In this document: positions 43,563 through 52,363 of the stretch, one piece after another
Position numbering within the stretch: the first letter of the stretch is position 1
Layout: every line of letters starts with the position of its first letter
NCBI RefSeq assembly: GCF_010728325.1
Contig: NZ_AP022570.1
Span: forward strand, 1,488,001 to 1,552,000
Reading direction: 5' to 3'
Length of the DNA stretch: 64,000 nt
From: Mycolicibacterium poriferae
Lineage (GTDB): Bacteria > Actinomycetota > Actinomycetes > Mycobacteriales > Mycobacteriaceae
Translations under genes and position numbers: made by a program
The notes under the pieces: generated by a model
The model's input: the letters and a program-made list of their open reading frames with translations, nothing else
Database searches by the model: none
Told to the model about the DNA's origin: nothing

Positions 43563-46500
43563 TGGATTCACTGCAGCGCGACGCCCTCGCCTCGCTGCGC
43601 CTGACGTGGGCGCCCACCGTCGACGACCTGTGGAAGCCCCAGGCAGCCACCCACGTCAGCGGGTTGAACGAGCACGCCGTCGACGACGTCATGGACGCCT
43701 TCACCGACGCGCTGCGCGACGAATCGTCCTCGCCGCTCGGCGTGGTGATCCGCGGCCCCGCCGGTTCGGGCAAGACCCACCTGCTCGGCCAGGTCCGCGA
43801 ACGCGTGCAGGCCGACGGTGGGTTCTTCTTCGTCATCGAGCTGCTCGACGCGGCCAGTTTCTGGCAGTCGGTGCGCAACGGCATCCTGGAGAGCTTCGGC
43901 AGGCCCGGCGCACACCGCGAAACCCAGCTCAAGGACCTGCTGTGGGAGCTGTCGTCGCTGGCGCACGTGTCGCGCGCCGACCGCCGCGCCATCGTCGGTG
44001 ACGCCGACCTCGAACCCGAGGTGCTCGACCGGTTCGTCAACGCGCTGGCCAAGGTCCGCAAGGACACGGTGCGACACTGCCATCAGACCCTGCGGGCGCT
44101 GGTGCTGTTCGCGGCGACCGACCTGACCGCCCAGGACATCGGCGAGGCGTACCTGCAGGCCAGCTCGGAGGCCGGTGGTGACGAGCGGCTGCGCTGGGGT
44201 CTGCGCGCCGCGCCGTCGCTGACGCAGGAATGCGTGCGGGAGATTTCGCGTCTGGTCGCGCTGGTCGGCCCGTCGGTGCTGGCGGTCGACCAGATCGACA
44301 CGCTGCTGGCGGCGTCCCTCGCGCAGCCGGGCGACGCCGGTGACACGCTGCTCGAGCAGGTGGCCCACGGGTTGATGGCGCTGCGTCAGACGACACGGCG
44401 CACGGTATCGGTGGTCGCGTGCCTGCCCGCGGTATGGGAGAGCATCCGCGACCGCGCCACGGCCAGCGTGGCCGACCGGTTCCGGGTCACCGGGGTGCTG
44501 ACGCCGGTGCCGTCCGCCGACATCGGCCGCGCGATCCTGGAGCGCCGCTTCAGCACCAGCTACGCCTCGGTCGACTTCAGGCCGCCGTATCCGAGCTGGC
44601 CGATCCGGCCGTCGGCGTTCGACGAGGCGCTGGACTACACGCCCCGTCAGCTGCTGATCCGCGCCGACACCCACGTGCGGCAGTGCCTGCGTCACCGCGA
44701 GGTCCTCGCGCTCGACCATCTCGCCGAGGACGCCGGTCCTGTGTGGGACACGCAGGAGGGCGACCGGGTCGTCGCACCGTCGTCCGAGCTGGACCGCGCC
44801 TTCGCCGAGTACCGGCGTCGCGCGGTGCCCGCCGCCGCGCTGGACCCGGAAGGCGAGGACATCACGATGCCCGAGCTGCTGGGTGCGGCGCTGACCGCGT
44901 GGATCGCCGAGCGCGACGGTGATCAGGCGTACCTGTGCGATCCGCCGCCCGGCGCGCACGTGATGCTGCACGGCCGGTTGCGCCAGAGTCTGGACGCCGC
45001 GACCGACGACGAACGGCACTGGGCGTTCCGCGCGGTGGCCGCCAGCAACGCGCTGTCCGCGCAGAGCCGGGTCCGCAAGGCGTTCACCGCCGCCGGCCTG
45101 CAGGCCGGTTCCGACCGCAGGCAGCTGTTCCTGCTGCGCAACACGCCATGGCCGACGGGCCCCAAGACCGCCGAGCTGATGGCCGACGTGCATGCCGCCG
45201 GCGCGCGCACCGTCGAACTCGGTGACGACGACCTGCGCACGATGATCGCGCTGCGCGACCTGATCAACGACGACCATCACGACCTGCCCGGGTGGTTGCG
45301 CCGCAACCGGCCCGCGCACGGGTTGGCGCTGCTGCGCCACGCGCTAGGGGGCGAGGCGGACACCCCCGCGCCGCCTGCCGAAGAGGCCGGGCCCGAGGTC
45401 GAGGAGGCCGGGCCCGGGCTCGAGGACGCCGGGCGTGGTCTCGAGGACACCGGCACCGAACCCGACGTCATCGACGTGCCCGACATCCCGGTGCCCGACA
45501 ACGAGATTCCACTCGGCCGCGACCTGCGCACCGATGCGCCGGTGACGATCGAGCTGTCCGCGCTGCGCAAGCATGTGGCGATCTTCGCCGGATCGGGCTC
45601 GGGCAAGACCGTGCTGATCCGCCGGCTGGTCGAAGAGTGCGCGTTGCGCGGGGTGTCGGCCATCGTGCTGGACCCCAACAACGACCTGTCCCGGCTCGGC
45701 ACTGCCTGGCCCGAGCCGCCGTCGGGATGGCGGCGTCCCGACGACGCGGCCGCCGCGGAGTACCTGCAGCACACCGATGTCCGGATCTGGACGCCGCGCC
45801 GCGCCAACGGCGCACCGCTTGCGTTCCAGCCGCTGCCCGACTTCGCCAGCGTCGTCGACGACCACGACGAGTTCATCGACGCCGTCGAATCCGCCTGCGC
45901 AGCACTGGAACCGCGGGCGCTGATCTCCGGTCAGACCCAGAAGGCCGGCCGGGCGCGGGCGGTGCTGCGCGAAGCGTTGCAGTACTACGGCACCACACCG
46001 GCACCGTCCCTGCCCGGCTTCATCGGCATGCTCGCCGACCTGCCCGATGACGTCAGCGGGCTGGCCGACGCCCGCAAGATCGCCGGCAACATCGCCCAGG
46101 ACCTGCAGGCGGCAATGGTCAACGACCCGCTGTTCGGCGGCTCCGGCACCCCGGTCGACCCCGGCGTGCTGCTCACCCCGGCCGACGGATACCGGGCGCG
46201 GGTGTCGGTGATCAGCATGATCGGGCTGACTTCTGAGGAACAGCGGCAGAGCTTCGTCAACCAGCTGCAGATGGCGCTGTTCGCGTGGATCAAGCGCAAC
46301 CCCGCCGGGGAACGTCCGCTCGGCGGGCTGCTGGTGATGGACGAAGCGCAGACCCTCGCCCCGTCAAGGGGATTCACCGCCTGCAAGCGCAGCACCCTGG
46401 CACTGTCGTCGCAGGCCCGCAAATACGGCCTGGGGTTGGTGTTCGCCACCCAACACCCCAAGGCTCTCGACAACAGCATCCCGGGCAATGCGGCGACCCA

Positions 46501-46729
46501 GTTCTACGGCCTGTTGAACTCGCCCGCCCAGATCGAGACGGCGCGCGAGATGGCCCGAGCCAAGGGCGGTCTGGTCGACGACATCAGCAGACTGCGGGCC
46601 GGGAACTTCTACGTCGCGACCGAAGGCGAGGCGTTTCACCGCATCGTCGCACCGTGGTGCCTGTCGTATCACCCGGCCAGCCCGCCGGCCGCCGAGGACG
46701 TCCTCGCCCTCGCCGCTGCGTCCCGGTGA
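43562..46729 (+). CDS. Dual P-loop ATPase: AAA domain fused to HerA-like DNA translocase
   Basis: 1,055-aa protein with two ATPase modules. The N-terminal AAA module has Walker A GPAGSGKT (65-72) and a later SVLAVDQIDTLL Walker B. A long alpha-helical region (about 320-610) and an acidic linker made of 21-bp repeats (45383-45445) lead to the second module, HerA/VirB4-like: Walker A GSGSGKT (677-683), LDPNNDLSRL, Walker B GGLLVMDEAQT (about 921-931), and the HerA-type segment LVFATQHPKALDNSIPGN and GNFYVATEGEAFHR. HerA proteins are hexameric DNA pumps that usually work with a nuclease; none is adjacent. Role is unknown: DNA repair, conjugation-like transfer or phage defence are all open. Confidence 0.8.
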   Translation: MDSLQRDALASLRLTWAPTVDDLWKPQAATHVSGLNEHAVDDVMDAFTDALRDESSSPLGVVIRGPAGSGKTHLLGQVRERVQADGGFFFVIELLDAASFWQSVRNGILESFGRPGAHRETQLKDLLWELSSLAHVSRADRRAIVGDADLEPEVLDRFVNALAKVRKDTVRHCHQTLRALVLFAATDLTAQDIGEAYLQASSEAGGDERLRWGLRAAPSLTQECVREISRLVALVGPSVLAVDQIDTLLAASLAQPGDAGDTLLEQVAHGLMALRQTTRRTVSVVACLPAVWESIRDRATASVADRFRVTGVLTPVPSADIGRAILERRFSTSYASVDFRPPYPSWPIRPSAFDEALDYTPRQLLIRADTHVRQCLRHREVLALDHLAEDAGPVWDTQEGDRVVAPSSELDRAFAEYRRRAVPAAALDPEGEDITMPELLGAALTAWIAERDGDQAYLCDPPPGAHVMLHGRLRQSLDAATDDERHWAFRAVAASNALSAQSRVRKAFTAAGLQAGSDRRQLFLLRNTPWPTGPKTAELMADVHAAGARTVELGDDDLRTMIALRDLINDDHHDLPGWLRRNRPAHGLALLRHALGGEADTPAPPAEEAGPEVEEAGPGLEDAGRGLEDTGTEPDVIDVPDIPVPDNEIPLGRDLRTDAPVTIELSALRKHVAIFAGSGSGKTVLIRRLVEECALRGVSAIVLDPNNDLSRLGTAWPEPPSGWRRPDDAAAAEYLQHTDVRIWTPRRANGAPLAFQPLPDFASVVDDHDEFIDAVESACAALEPRALISGQTQKAGRARAVLREALQYYGTTPAPSLPGFIGMLADLPDDVSGLADARKIAGNIAQDLQAAMVNDPLFGGSGTPVDPGVLLTPADGYRARVSVISMIGLTSEEQRQSFVNQLQMALFAWIKRNPAGERPLGGLLVMDEAQTLAPSRGFTACKRSTLALSSQARKYGLGLVFATQHPKALDNSIPGNAATQFYGLLNSPAQIETAREMARAKGGLVDDISRLRAGNFYVATEGEAFHRIVAPWCLSYHPASPPAAEDVLALAAASR

Positions 46730-46777
46730 CGTCGGCGTCACTGGTCGCGCACGGCACGACTCAGTACGCCGACTCGG

Positions 46778-48136
46778 TCACTCGGCCAGGTCGAGTACCG
46801 GGGTGGACCGACGGAAGCCGCGGGTGACCACCAGCAGCCACACGAAACCGATGGCCAGCCAGATCAACCCGAGCACCAGCGTCATCCCCGACAGACTGGT
46901 CCACAGCCACGCCGTCAACAGGAAGCCCACACCCGGCGCGATCAGGTTCAGCGCCACCCTCGAACGGTCCCGCAGGTCGACGAAGAAGTGCTTGATCACC
47001 GACAGGTTCACCGCCGAGAATGCCACCAGCGCACCGAAACTGATCAGCGACGCGAGCGTGGCCAGATCGATCACGATCGCCAGCAGCGACACCACACTGA
47101 CCACCAGGATGGCGTAGACGGGCGTGCTGAACCGCGGGGAGATGTGCCCGAACAGCTTGCGCGGCAGGATGCCGTCGCGGCCCATCGCGTAGAGGATCCG
47201 GGCCACCGACGCCTGCGACGTCAACGCCGACCCCAACGCGCCCGCGACATAGGCGGCCGTGAAGAAGTTGTTCAGGAACTGCCCGCCCGCGGCGACCATC
47301 ACGTCCAGCGATCCGGAGTCGACATCGGCGAACTCGTTGGACGGATAGACCAATTGGCCCACATAGGACAGCAGGATGAAGATCAGGCCCGCGGAGATGG
47401 TGGCGATCATGATGGCCCGCGGCACCCCGCGCCGGGGGTCCTTGGCTTCCTCCGACAGCGTGGACACCGCGTCGAACCCGAGGAACGACAGACACAGGAT
47501 GGCTGCGCCGGCGAGCACCGGACCCAGGCCGGTGGCGGTACCGTCGCCGGTGAACGGCGCCGCCAGGTCCACGCTGCCGCCGCCGAACGTCTCGCCCAGC
47601 GCGAGCGCGACGAACGTGACGATGAAGATCGCCTGCACGGCGATGATCAGGAAGTTGGCCCGCGCCACCGACACGATGCCGACGATGTTGAGCACCGTGA
47701 CGACACCGATCGCGACGAGCACGATCACCCACTCCGGCAGCGCCGGCAGCGCGGCATTGAGATAGATGCCGATGACCAGATAGTTGATCATCGGTAGGAA
47801 CAGGTAGTCCAGCAGCAGCGACCACCCCGCCAGGAAGCCGGTCGGGGCGCCGAACGACTTCTGGGTGTAGGTGTAGGCCGACCCCGCCAGCGGGAACGCC
47901 GCCGACATCCGCGCGTAGGACAACGCGGTGAAGACCATCGCCACCAGCGTCACCACGTAGGACAGCGGCAGCCGGCCCCCGGAGGTCTCGGTGACGATGC
48001 CGTAGGTGGTGAACACCGTCAGCGGCACCATGTACACCAGCCCGAACAGCGCCAGCGAGGGCGTGCCCAGCGCACGCTTCAGATGGCCCTGGTGGGCGTC
48101 GACGCCGGCCGTGGCCGGCTGGGTTGGCTTGGTCAT
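46778..48136 (-). CDS. APC-superfamily amino acid/polyamine permease
   Basis: 452-aa transporter with about 12 membrane helices. LFGLVYMVPLTVFTTYGIVT, GSAYTYTQKSFGAPTGFLAG, ILCLSFLGFDAVSTLSEEAK and ARILYAMGRDGILPRKLFG are hallmark APC motifs. Last gene of an operon with an amidohydrolase and a nitrilase-type amidase (4-bp overlap ATGA with the amidohydrolase). It probably imports the amine, amino acid or polyamine that those enzymes act on; exact substrate unknown. Expected to be under control of the divergent TetR. Confidence 0.86.
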   Translation of the reverse strand: MTKPTQPATAGVDAHQGHLKRALGTPSLALFGLVYMVPLTVFTTYGIVTETSGGRLPLSYVVTLVAMVFTALSYARMSAAFPLAGSAYTYTQKSFGAPTGFLAGWSLLLDYLFLPMINYLVIGIYLNAALPALPEWVIVLVAIGVVTVLNIVGIVSVARANFLIIAVQAIFIVTFVALALGETFGGGSVDLAAPFTGDGTATGLGPVLAGAAILCLSFLGFDAVSTLSEEAKDPRRGVPRAIMIATISAGLIFILLSYVGQLVYPSNEFADVDSGSLDVMVAAGGQFLNNFFTAAYVAGALGSALTSQASVARILYAMGRDGILPRKLFGHISPRFSTPVYAILVVSVVSLLAIVIDLATLASLISFGALVAFSAVNLSVIKHFFVDLRDRSRVALNLIAPGVGFLLTAWLWTSLSGMTLVLGLIWLAIGFVWLLVVTRGFRRSTPVLDLAE

Positions 48137-49764
48137 GACGCTGCCCTTCCGTTGTCGGCCTCATAGACCGGTTCGCCCTGCAGATAGGTGGCGCGGACAC
48201 CGACGTGTGGGAGCTCCAGCGGCGCTGTCCGGCGCGGATCGCGGTCCAGCCACACCAGGTCGGCCGCCGCGCCCGGATACATCCGCCCCCAGCGGTTTTC
48301 GGCGAACGCCTGCGCGGCGACGGCCGCGGTGTAGGCGCTCAGTGCCTGCTCGACGGGCAGGATCTCCTGCGGCGTCCAGCCGCCCTCGGGTTCGCCGTCG
48401 GCGGTGCGCCGCGACACCGCCACCGCGATTCCGTCCAACGGCGCGCCGGAGGACACCGGCCAGTCCGACCCGAAGCTCAGCGCCGCACCGGAACGCTGCA
48501 GCGTCGCGATCCGGTACTGCCGGTCGGCCCGTTCCTGACCGAGCCGCGGGATGGTCAGCACGGTCATCAACGAATCCAGCTGTGCCCACAGCGGTTGCAT
48601 GTTCGGGATGACGCCGAGTCGGGCGAAGCGGTCGATGTCGGTGTCGTCGACCAGCTGCGCGTGCGCGATGACGGGCCGCCGGTCCCGTGGACCGTTACGT
48701 CGCACCACCTCGTCGATGGCGTCGAGGGCCTGGCGCACCGCGGCGTCGCCGATGGCGTGGATGTGGATCTGCAGGCCGAGTTCGTCGACCCGGCACGCTG
48801 CCTCGGCCAGCGCATCGCCCTCCCAGTTGCGCATGCCGCGGTTGTCACCCGAATGGCTGTGCAGCCCAGAGCAGTAGGGCGCCAACAACGCCCCGGTCTC
48901 GTTCTCGACCACGCCGTCGGCGAAGAACTTGACCGTGTGCGCGGTCAGCAGCTCGTTGCCGGCCGCCTCGGCCAGGCGGCGCTGCTCGGCGAACTGGGTG
49001 ACCTGCTCGTCGAAGTGGCGCGGATCGGCGTAGAGGGCGAGGTTGAACCGCATCCGCAGGGCGTCCTGGCGCGCGGCTGCTGCGTAGGTCTCGACGTCGG
49101 CCGGCTCCACCCACGCGTCCTGCACCCACGTCACGCCGCGCGCCGCGTAGTAGTCGGCGGCGGTGCCCAGCGCCGCGATGCGGACCTGCTCGTCGCGGGC
49201 CGGCATGACGCGCATCATCAGGTCGGTGGCGCCCCATTCGCGCAGGGTGCCCAGCACCGAACCGTCCTCGCGGTGCGGGATCTCGCCCAACGGCGGGTCG
49301 GGGGTGTCGGCCGTGATCCCGGCTCGCTGCAGGGCAGCCGAGTTGCACCACAGCGTGTGATAGTCCCAGGCGCGCAACACGACTGGACGGTCGGGTACCG
49401 CGGCGTCCAGCCAGCGCGCGTCGAACAGCCCGTTCGGGGCCAGGCTGCCGTCGTAGGAGGCGCCGACGATCCACTCGTCGTCGGGGTGTGCGTCGGCGTA
49501 ACGCCTCACCGCGGTGACGATCTCGTCGACCGAGCCGCAGGCCCGTACGGCGGGGCCGACGGCCTCCAGGCCCCCGTAGAGGGGGTGGGCGTGACCGTCG
49601 CCGAACGACGGCATCAGGAAGCCGCCATCCAGGTCGACGACCTGCGCGTCGTCCCGCTGCGCCGCCCGCCCGGTGGCGGTGACGACGCCGTCGGTGACGA
49701 GCAGCGCGTCGGTGTCGCCGTCGCCGGTCCAGATGGTGCCACCGGTGAACAGCGTCGAGCTCAC
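48133..49764 (-). CDS. YtcJ-like metal-dependent amidohydrolase
   Basis: 543-aa amidohydrolase (amidohydrolase_3/YtcJ type). Metal ligands: PSFGDGHAHPLYGG, then HIHAIGDAAVRQALDAID, IAHAQLVDD and SFGSDWPVSSGAPLDGIAV. The enzyme hydrolyses an amide, formamide or N-carbamoyl bond of an unknown substrate. It sits between the permease and the amidase with 4-bp overlaps on both sides, so the three are a catabolic unit. ATG 49764. Confidence 0.86.
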   Translation of the reverse strand: MSSTLFTGGTIWTGDGDTDALLVTDGVVTATGRAAQRDDAQVVDLDGGFLMPSFGDGHAHPLYGGLEAVGPAVRACGSVDEIVTAVRRYADAHPDDEWIVGASYDGSLAPNGLFDARWLDAAVPDRPVVLRAWDYHTLWCNSAALQRAGITADTPDPPLGEIPHREDGSVLGTLREWGATDLMMRVMPARDEQVRIAALGTAADYYAARGVTWVQDAWVEPADVETYAAAARQDALRMRFNLALYADPRHFDEQVTQFAEQRRLAEAAGNELLTAHTVKFFADGVVENETGALLAPYCSGLHSHSGDNRGMRNWEGDALAEAACRVDELGLQIHIHAIGDAAVRQALDAIDEVVRRNGPRDRRPVIAHAQLVDDTDIDRFARLGVIPNMQPLWAQLDSLMTVLTIPRLGQERADRQYRIATLQRSGAALSFGSDWPVSSGAPLDGIAVAVSRRTADGEPEGGWTPQEILPVEQALSAYTAAVAAQAFAENRWGRMYPGAAADLVWLDRDPRRTAPLELPHVGVRATYLQGEPVYEADNGRAAS

Positions 49765-50741
49765 TTGACCACCGCCGTCCGCCGGTGTCCCGCGCCGTAG
49801 GGACGTTGCGGATCAACAGGTTCGGTGAGACGTCGGTAGGTGTCCGGGCGGCGGGTGAGCAGGAACGGGAACAGCTCCAACCAGTCCCGGCGCTGGTCGA
49901 GATCCAGGTCGGCCACCAGCACCGCTTCCTCGTCGCGGGGTGCCTGGACCAGCACCCGACCGTACGGGTCGGAGATGAACGATGAGCCGTAGAACGTGAC
50001 CGAGCCCTCGTCGCCCACCCGGTTCGGCACCACCATGAACAGCCCGCTGCTGATGCCGTTGGCGACGATGACCTGCTGCCACAGCGGGCGGGTGTCGAAG
50101 TCGGGGAACACCGGTTCCGATCCGATCGCGGTCGGGAAGACCAGCAGTTCGGCGCCGCCGAGCGAATAGCTGCGCGCCACCTCGGGGAACCATTCGTCCC
50201 AACACGTCGGCAGGCCTATCCGCGCGCCCAGCCCGTCGGGCGCGTAGACCGGGTAGGGGTCCACGGCGGGGCCCGGCCGGAAGTAGGTGTCCTCGTAGTA
50301 GCCGGCGGAGATCGGGATGTGCAGCTTGCGGGTGCGAGCGACAAGATTCCCGGCCGGGTCCACCAGGATCGCGGTGTTGAAGCCCAATCCGTCTGGGCCG
50401 GGCGCCTTCTCGTAGAGCGAGGCGTGGACGAAGATCCCGTGGGCGCGCGCCGCGTCGGCGGCCAGCGTGACGGTGAGTCCGCCCGCGAGGTCCTCGGCGA
50501 GCGCACCGGGGTCGTCGCCGCCAGGCTGGTCGGCGGGGTAGCGCAGCAGCGTGATCTCGGGCAGGAACACCGCCGTGGCACCCTCCGCAGCGGCCCGGTC
50601 GATACCGGCGCGCAGTGCGGCGGCCAGTTCGTCGGCGTCGGGCCGCCAGCGGTGCTGGACCAGTCCGACGCGCAGCGGCGCGCGCTGCGACTCGGTCGAG
50701 CGCGACAACGGCGGGGGCGCGGTGGCGGTCAGGGTGAGCAT
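49761..50741 (-). CDS. Nitrilase-superfamily amidase (N-carbamoylputrescine amidase-like)
   Basis: 326-aa carbon-nitrogen hydrolase. The catalytic triad is Glu62 (PEITLL), Lys139 (TRKLHIP) and Cys180 (PTCWDEWFPE), with PTCWD and GGAELLVFPTAIGSEP as in N-carbamoylputrescine/beta-ureidopropionase-type members. First gene of the operon, overlapping the amidohydrolase by 4 bp. ATG 50741 lies 10 bp from the operator palindrome at 50752-50770. Polyamine or carbamoyl-amine breakdown is a reasonable reading of the operon. Confidence 0.85.
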   Translation of the reverse strand: MLTLTATAPPPLSRSTESQRAPLRVGLVQHRWRPDADELAAALRAGIDRAAAEGATAVFLPEITLLRYPADQPGGDDPGALAEDLAGGLTVTLAADAARAHGIFVHASLYEKAPGPDGLGFNTAILVDPAGNLVARTRKLHIPISAGYYEDTYFRPGPAVDPYPVYAPDGLGARIGLPTCWDEWFPEVARSYSLGGAELLVFPTAIGSEPVFPDFDTRPLWQQVIVANGISSGLFMVVPNRVGDEGSVTFYGSSFISDPYGRVLVQAPRDEEAVLVADLDLDQRRDWLELFPFLLTRRPDTYRRLTEPVDPQRPYGAGHRRTAVVK

Positions 50742-50751
50742 CCGACTCCTA

Positions 50752-50770
50752 AAACGAATGAAGTTCGTTT
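50752..50770. promoter_or_regulatory. Palindromic TetR operator candidate
   Basis: AAACGAA-TGAAG-TTCGTTT: perfect 7-bp arms with a 5-bp spacer in the 69-bp gap between the divergent amidase and TetR genes. Confidence 0.75.
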
Positions 50771-50810
50771 ATTGTGAACTGGGTCACCGGCGAGCGCAAG
50801 AGGAGACAGC

Positions 50811-51419
50811 ATGGGACGACCTCGCACGCCGCTGCTGTCCGCCGACCGCATCGCCGACGCCGCGCTGGAGCTGGTCAACGCCACCGGCGGATTCACCATG
50901 CCCGCGCTCGCGGCCCGCCTCGGTGTGCGGCCGTCCTCGCTCTACAACCATGTCGCCGGGCGTGACGCGATCGTCGAACTGCTGCGGGAACGAGCCATGT
51001 CGGAGGTCGAGCTGCCCAGCCACGACCCGGACGAGCTCCCGCGTCCCTGGCGCGAGGCCGTCGCCGACATCGCCCGCTCCTACCGGCGCAGCTACGCCCG
51101 TTACCCGCGGCTGATCCCGCTGTTGACCGCATATCCGGTCAACAGTGCGTCGGCGATCACGATGTACAACACGCTGGCCGCCACGCTGGTGCGGGCGGGC
51201 TTCGACCACGCCGACACCCTGCGCGTGATCACGCTGATCGACTACCTCGTCCTCGGATCGGCCCTCGACGTCGCCGCCCCGGACGAACCGTGGCTCGCCA
51301 GCGCGGAAGTCGGCCCGGAGTTCGCCGCCGCGCTGGCGACGGCCACCCCCAATCCGCACCGCGCCGACGACGCCTTCGAGTACGGGCTTTCGGTGCTGCT
51401 GGCCGGACTCGGGGCTTAG
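50811..51419 (+). CDS. TetR-family repressor of the amide operon
   Basis: 202-aa TetR regulator. DNA-binding domain LLSADRIADAALELVNATGG, FTMPALAARLGVRPSSLYNH and VAGRDAIVELLRERA; the long C-terminal domain resembles the tetracycline repressor type. AAGAGGAGA lies 5 bp before ATG 50811. Divergent from the amidase-amidohydrolase-permease operon with a clean palindrome between them, so it probably represses that operon and itself in the absence of the substrate. Confidence 0.88.
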   Translation: MGRPRTPLLSADRIADAALELVNATGGFTMPALAARLGVRPSSLYNHVAGRDAIVELLRERAMSEVELPSHDPDELPRPWREAVADIARSYRRSYARYPRLIPLLTAYPVNSASAITMYNTLAATLVRAGFDHADTLRVITLIDYLVLGSALDVAAPDEPWLASAEVGPEFAAALATATPNPHRADDAFEYGLSVLLAGLGA

Positions 51420-51428
51420 GCTGATGCC

Positions 51429-51860
51429 ATGGCCGACGAGCTCAGCGGTGAACGTGACTTCAACCAACGCAACATCGACGAGTTCCGCGCCAACGGCGGC
51501 AAGGTCGGCGGTCAGTTCGAGGGATTTCCATTGCTGCTGCTGACCTCCACCGGGGCCAAGAGCGGGCAGCAACGCATCAATCCCGTCGCCTACTTCGACA
51601 TCGACGACCGCCTCTACATCGTCGGATCCTCCGCCGGTCGCGACTCGGACCCCTCCTGGGCGTTCAACATTCGGGCCCATCCGCAGGCCAGTGTCGAGAT
51701 CGGCGCGGACCCGCCACGCCGCGTCACCGTGCGGGAACTGCCCCGCGACGAGAGGGACCGCATCTACCCGGTCATCACCGAGCGCGCGCCCGGCTTCGCC
51801 GAGTACGAGACCCGCACCGACCGCGTCATCCCCGTGTTCGAGCTGCAGCCCGCCGACTGA
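51429..51860 (+). CDS. Ddn-like deazaflavin (F420)-dependent nitroreductase family protein
   Basis: 143-aa split-barrel protein of the DDN/F420 family. IDEFRANGGKVGGQFEGFPL, LLLTSTGAKSGQQRINPVAY, RLYIVGSSAGRDSDPSWAFN and IRAHPQASVEIG match mycobacterial F420-dependent quinone/nitroreductases that activate nitroimidazole drugs. ATG 51429, 9 bp after the TetR stop, so it may be co-transcribed with it. Exact activity is not determined by sequence. Confidence 0.86.
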   Translation: MADELSGERDFNQRNIDEFRANGGKVGGQFEGFPLLLLTSTGAKSGQQRINPVAYFDIDDRLYIVGSSAGRDSDPSWAFNIRAHPQASVEIGADPPRRVTVRELPRDERDRIYPVITERAPGFAEYETRTDRVIPVFELQPAD

Positions 51861-51898
51861 CGGGAATGTGACGCGGGTCGCCGCGGTTGGCACCCGGT

Positions 51899-52315
51899 AT
51901 GGCGACGATGACCCCTGCCGAACGTGAGCGTTACCTGGCCGACGTGCATGTCGGCGTGATTGCCGTCGAGCGCCCGGAGCGCGCCCCTCTGGCGGTCCCG
52001 ATCTGGTACGGATATGAACCCGGCGGTGAGGTGCTGCTGTGGACCGACGCGGACTCGGTGAAACACAAGCTGATTCGATCCGCCGGCCGATTCGCGATCA
52101 CCGTGCAGGACGAACAGCCGCCCTACAAGTACGTCACCGCCGAGGGTGATGTGACGTCGATCGACCCGGCCGGGGCCGCCGAAGTCCGCGCGCTCGCCGT
52201 GCGCTACCTGGGCGAGGAGGCCGGCGGGCAGTTCGCCGACGAGAACCTGGGCCCGTCGTCGGTCGTCATCCGGATGCGTCCGCAACGCTGGTTGTCGACC
52301 GACTACAGCAGATAG
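51899..52315 (+). CDS. PPOX-class F420/FMN-binding split-barrel protein
   Basis: 138-aa pyridoxamine phosphate oxidase-like split-barrel protein. DVHVGVIAVERPERAPLAVP, IWYGYEPGGEVLLWTDADS and KHKLIRSAGRFAITVQDE are typical of FDOR proteins, which use F420, FMN or haem. ATG 51899 preferred over upstream TTG. Follows the Ddn-like gene by 38 bp, so they form a small flavin/deazaflavin pair. Confidence 0.82.
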   Translation: MATMTPAERERYLADVHVGVIAVERPERAPLAVPIWYGYEPGGEVLLWTDADSVKHKLIRSAGRFAITVQDEQPPYKYVTAEGDVTSIDPAGAAEVRALAVRYLGEEAGGQFADENLGPSSVVIRMRPQRWLSTDYSR

Positions 52316-52363
52316 CGGCCGGTTCGGCTCTACAATCTCCCGACAACGTCGAGAGGGGGCCGG

